Below are positions 5,141 to 6,543 of a stretch of DNA of 6,543 nt, piece by piece. The position numbers were made by a program, and so were the translations under genes. This DNA comes from Alphaproteobacteria bacterium TMED93. Its GTDB lineage: Bacteria > Pseudomonadota > Alphaproteobacteria > TMED109. The notes under the pieces were generated by a model that was not told where the DNA came from, ran no database searches, and saw only the letters and a program-made list of their open reading frames with translations. The stretch is from assembly GCA_002171495.2 (NCBI GenBank), contig NHEU02000045.1, positions 1 through 6,543 of the forward strand. The letters are read 5' to 3'. Numbering within the stretch: position 1 is the stretch's first letter; each line of letters begins with the position of its first letter.

Positions 5141-6543
5141 TTGATAGAATTTTCAACATTACTAAAGCAACTTATTTATTGTTCATCTAATAAAGAAAAA
5201 ACAAAAGTAATTTTAGATTATTTTAAGAATGTAGATATAATTGAAGCAGGATATACTATTGCTGCTTTAACTAATAATCTAAAATTTAAAGATATTAAAG
5301 CCAATAAAGTAAAACAAATAATTAAAAATAGAGTTGATAGTACATTATTTGATTTATCTTATGATTACGTGGGTGATTTAGCTGATACTATTTCATTAAT
5401 ATGGGATGGAAAGGATAAATCCTTAAATAAAAAATTATCATTGATTCAAGTTATTAATATTCTAAATTCTAAAGATTTAGACATAGAAAAATTTATAGTA
5501 GATTATTTAAATAGAAATACTGTTGACGAAAGATGGGCGTTTATAAAATTGTTGTTAGGTGGTTTTAGAGTAGGAGTGTCAACAAGTTTTATTAAAAATA
5601 CTCTTGCAGTATACGGTTCTAAAAACATAGATGAGATTGAAAAAATTTGGAATGGATTAGTTCCACCTTATATTGATTTACTAAAGTGGTTAAATGGTAC
5701 AGGTCCCTACCCTAAAATCAATCTTAATGAAACTTTCCATACTATGATGTTAGCAAGTTCTTTTGATATAAAAAGAGATTTCAATAAGGTAAACTCTGAA
5801 AACTATATAGCAGAATATAAATGGGATGGTATAAGAATACAAATTTCATGTGAAAATAATATAACTAAATTATATTCTAGAATGGGTGAAAATATTTCAA
5901 ATTCATTTCCTGAAATTTTAATAAATTCAAGAGATTTAATGGTATTAGATGGTGAATTATTAGCGGGAAAAAACTTTGTTCCCTTCAGCTTTGCAGAATT
6001 GCAAAAAAGAATAAATAAAAAGAGGCCTAGTAAAAAACTGCAGGATGAAATACCTGTATTTGTAAGGTTATATGATATCTTATTTTTTGAAGGAATAGAT
6101 ATTAGAAAACAAAACTTAATGAAAAGAAAACAAAACCTAGAAAAACTTTATTCTAAATATGGTTTTAATAGAAACTTTGATATTTCTGAACTAATTAACT
6201 TTTCTAATTTTTCAGAATTAGAAAAAATTTATAATAATTTGTATAACTCAAAAGTTAAAGAAGGCTTAATGATAAAAAGTAAATCTAGTTTTTATATACC
6301 AGGTAGAAAACAGAACTTATGGCTTAAATGGAAAAGATCTCCTAAATATATTGATGCTATATTAATGTATGCACAGCGAGGACATGGAAAACGAAGTTCC
6401 TATTATTCGGACTTTACATTTGGTGTATTAGATAATAATAAAGTTGTACCAATTGCAAAAGCTTACTCAGGATATACCGATAAAGAGCTCATTAAATTAG
6501 ATAAGTTTGTGAGAGAAAACACTATTACTTCATTTGGCCCAGT
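5141..6543 (+). CDS. ATP-dependent DNA ligase, ligase-associated repair cluster type (3' end outside window)
   Basis: The frame is open from TTG at 5141 to the window edge: 467 complete codons of a protein usually a little over 500 residues long. Residues 1 to about 200 form the alpha-helical DNA-binding domain (GGFRVGVS near 147-154). The nucleotidyltransferase domain carries motif I YKWDGIR (226-232), with Lys227 as the residue adenylated by ATP, then LDGEL motif III (269-273), EGLMIK motif IV (374-379) and WLKWK motif V (394-398). The OB domain begins with DAILMYAQRGHGKRS and FTFGVLD, which are typical of this bacterial subfamily. The enzyme seals nicks in DNA using ATP. It has no visible LigD polymerase or phosphoesterase domain, and no Ku gene is present in the window. 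The TTG start abuts the exonuclease TAA with zero spacing and is supported by the AGGAAG site and by a family-like N-terminus (IEFSTLLKQL). Motif VI and the true stop are beyond the window. Confidence 0.95.
   Translation, partial: MIEFSTLLKQLIYCSSNKEKTKVILDYFKNVDIIEAGYTIAALTNNLKFKDIKANKVKQIIKNRVDSTLFDLSYDYVGDLADTISLIWDGKDKSLNKKLSLIQVINILNSKDLDIEKFIVDYLNRNTVDERWAFIKLLLGGFRVGVSTSFIKNTLAVYGSKNIDEIEKIWNGLVPPYIDLLKWLNGTGPYPKINLNETFHTMMLASSFDIKRDFNKVNSENYIAEYKWDGIRIQISCENNITKLYSRMGENISNSFPEILINSRDLMVLDGELLAGKNFVPFSFAELQKRINKKRPSKKLQDEIPVFVRLYDILFFEGIDIRKQNLMKRKQNLEKLYSKYGFNRNFDISELINFSNFSELEKIYNNLYNSKVKEGLMIKSKSSFYIPGRKQNLWLKWKRSPKYIDAILMYAQRGHGKRSSYYSDFTFGVLDNNKVVPIAKAYSGYTDKELIKLDKFVRENTITSFGP

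Noticed and set aside
1099..6543. Anti-phage defence island interpretation of the helicase-nuclease-ligase set
   Set aside because: Each protein matches a known ligase-associated repair family. There is no defence-type partner such as a methylase with a restriction partner, a toxin or a CARF/TIR protein, and no mobile-element context.

Overview
The window is dense, strongly AT-rich bacterial DNA. Lysine, asparagine and isoleucine codons dominate, stops are TAA or TGA, and intergenic gaps are very short. This composition and compactness, together with protein families best known from Alphaproteobacteria and some Gammaproteobacteria, suggest a streamlined, probably marine, low-GC proteobacterium, perhaps an alphaproteobacterium. 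The lineage is an inference from style and gene content; no rRNA or other phylogenetic marker is present. There is no sign of a phage, transposon, CRISPR array, tRNA or rRNA.

Layout. (1) Bases 1-192 (+) are the C-terminal end of a peptide deformylase. (2) Bases 226-1035 (-) encode a COG4798-type SAM-dependent methyltransferase with an apparent export signal, convergent with the deformylase. (3) Bases 1099-1749 (-) encode PdeM, a calcineurin-like metallophosphoesterase nuclease. (4) Bases 1742-4183 (-) encode an Lhr-Core-type helicase of the ligase-associated family. (5) Bases 4166-5140 (+) encode the ligase-associated exonuclease, a metallo-beta-lactamase/beta-CASP fold. (6) Bases 5141-6543 (+) encode an ATP-dependent DNA ligase, which runs off the window and so lacks its C-terminus.

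Genes 3-6 form a complete four-gene repair cluster (nuclease, helicase, nuclease, ligase). The cluster is known, and its components have been studied biochemically in Pseudomonas putida. Here it is split into two divergent two-gene arms whose first genes overlap head to head by 18 bp. In each arm the second gene starts with TTG behind a purine-rich ribosome binding site, fused tightly to the first gene: an 8-bp overlap for lhr/pdeM and zero spacing for exo/lig. The first genes start with ATG and have no visible Shine-Dalgarno sequence. The likely shared logic is that the helicase unwinds or translocates, the two nucleases trim or incise, and the ligase seals. I do not see an undescribed enzymatic system. 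The most unusual points are the overlapping divergent control region with possibly leaderless head genes, and the exported SAM-dependent methyltransferase.
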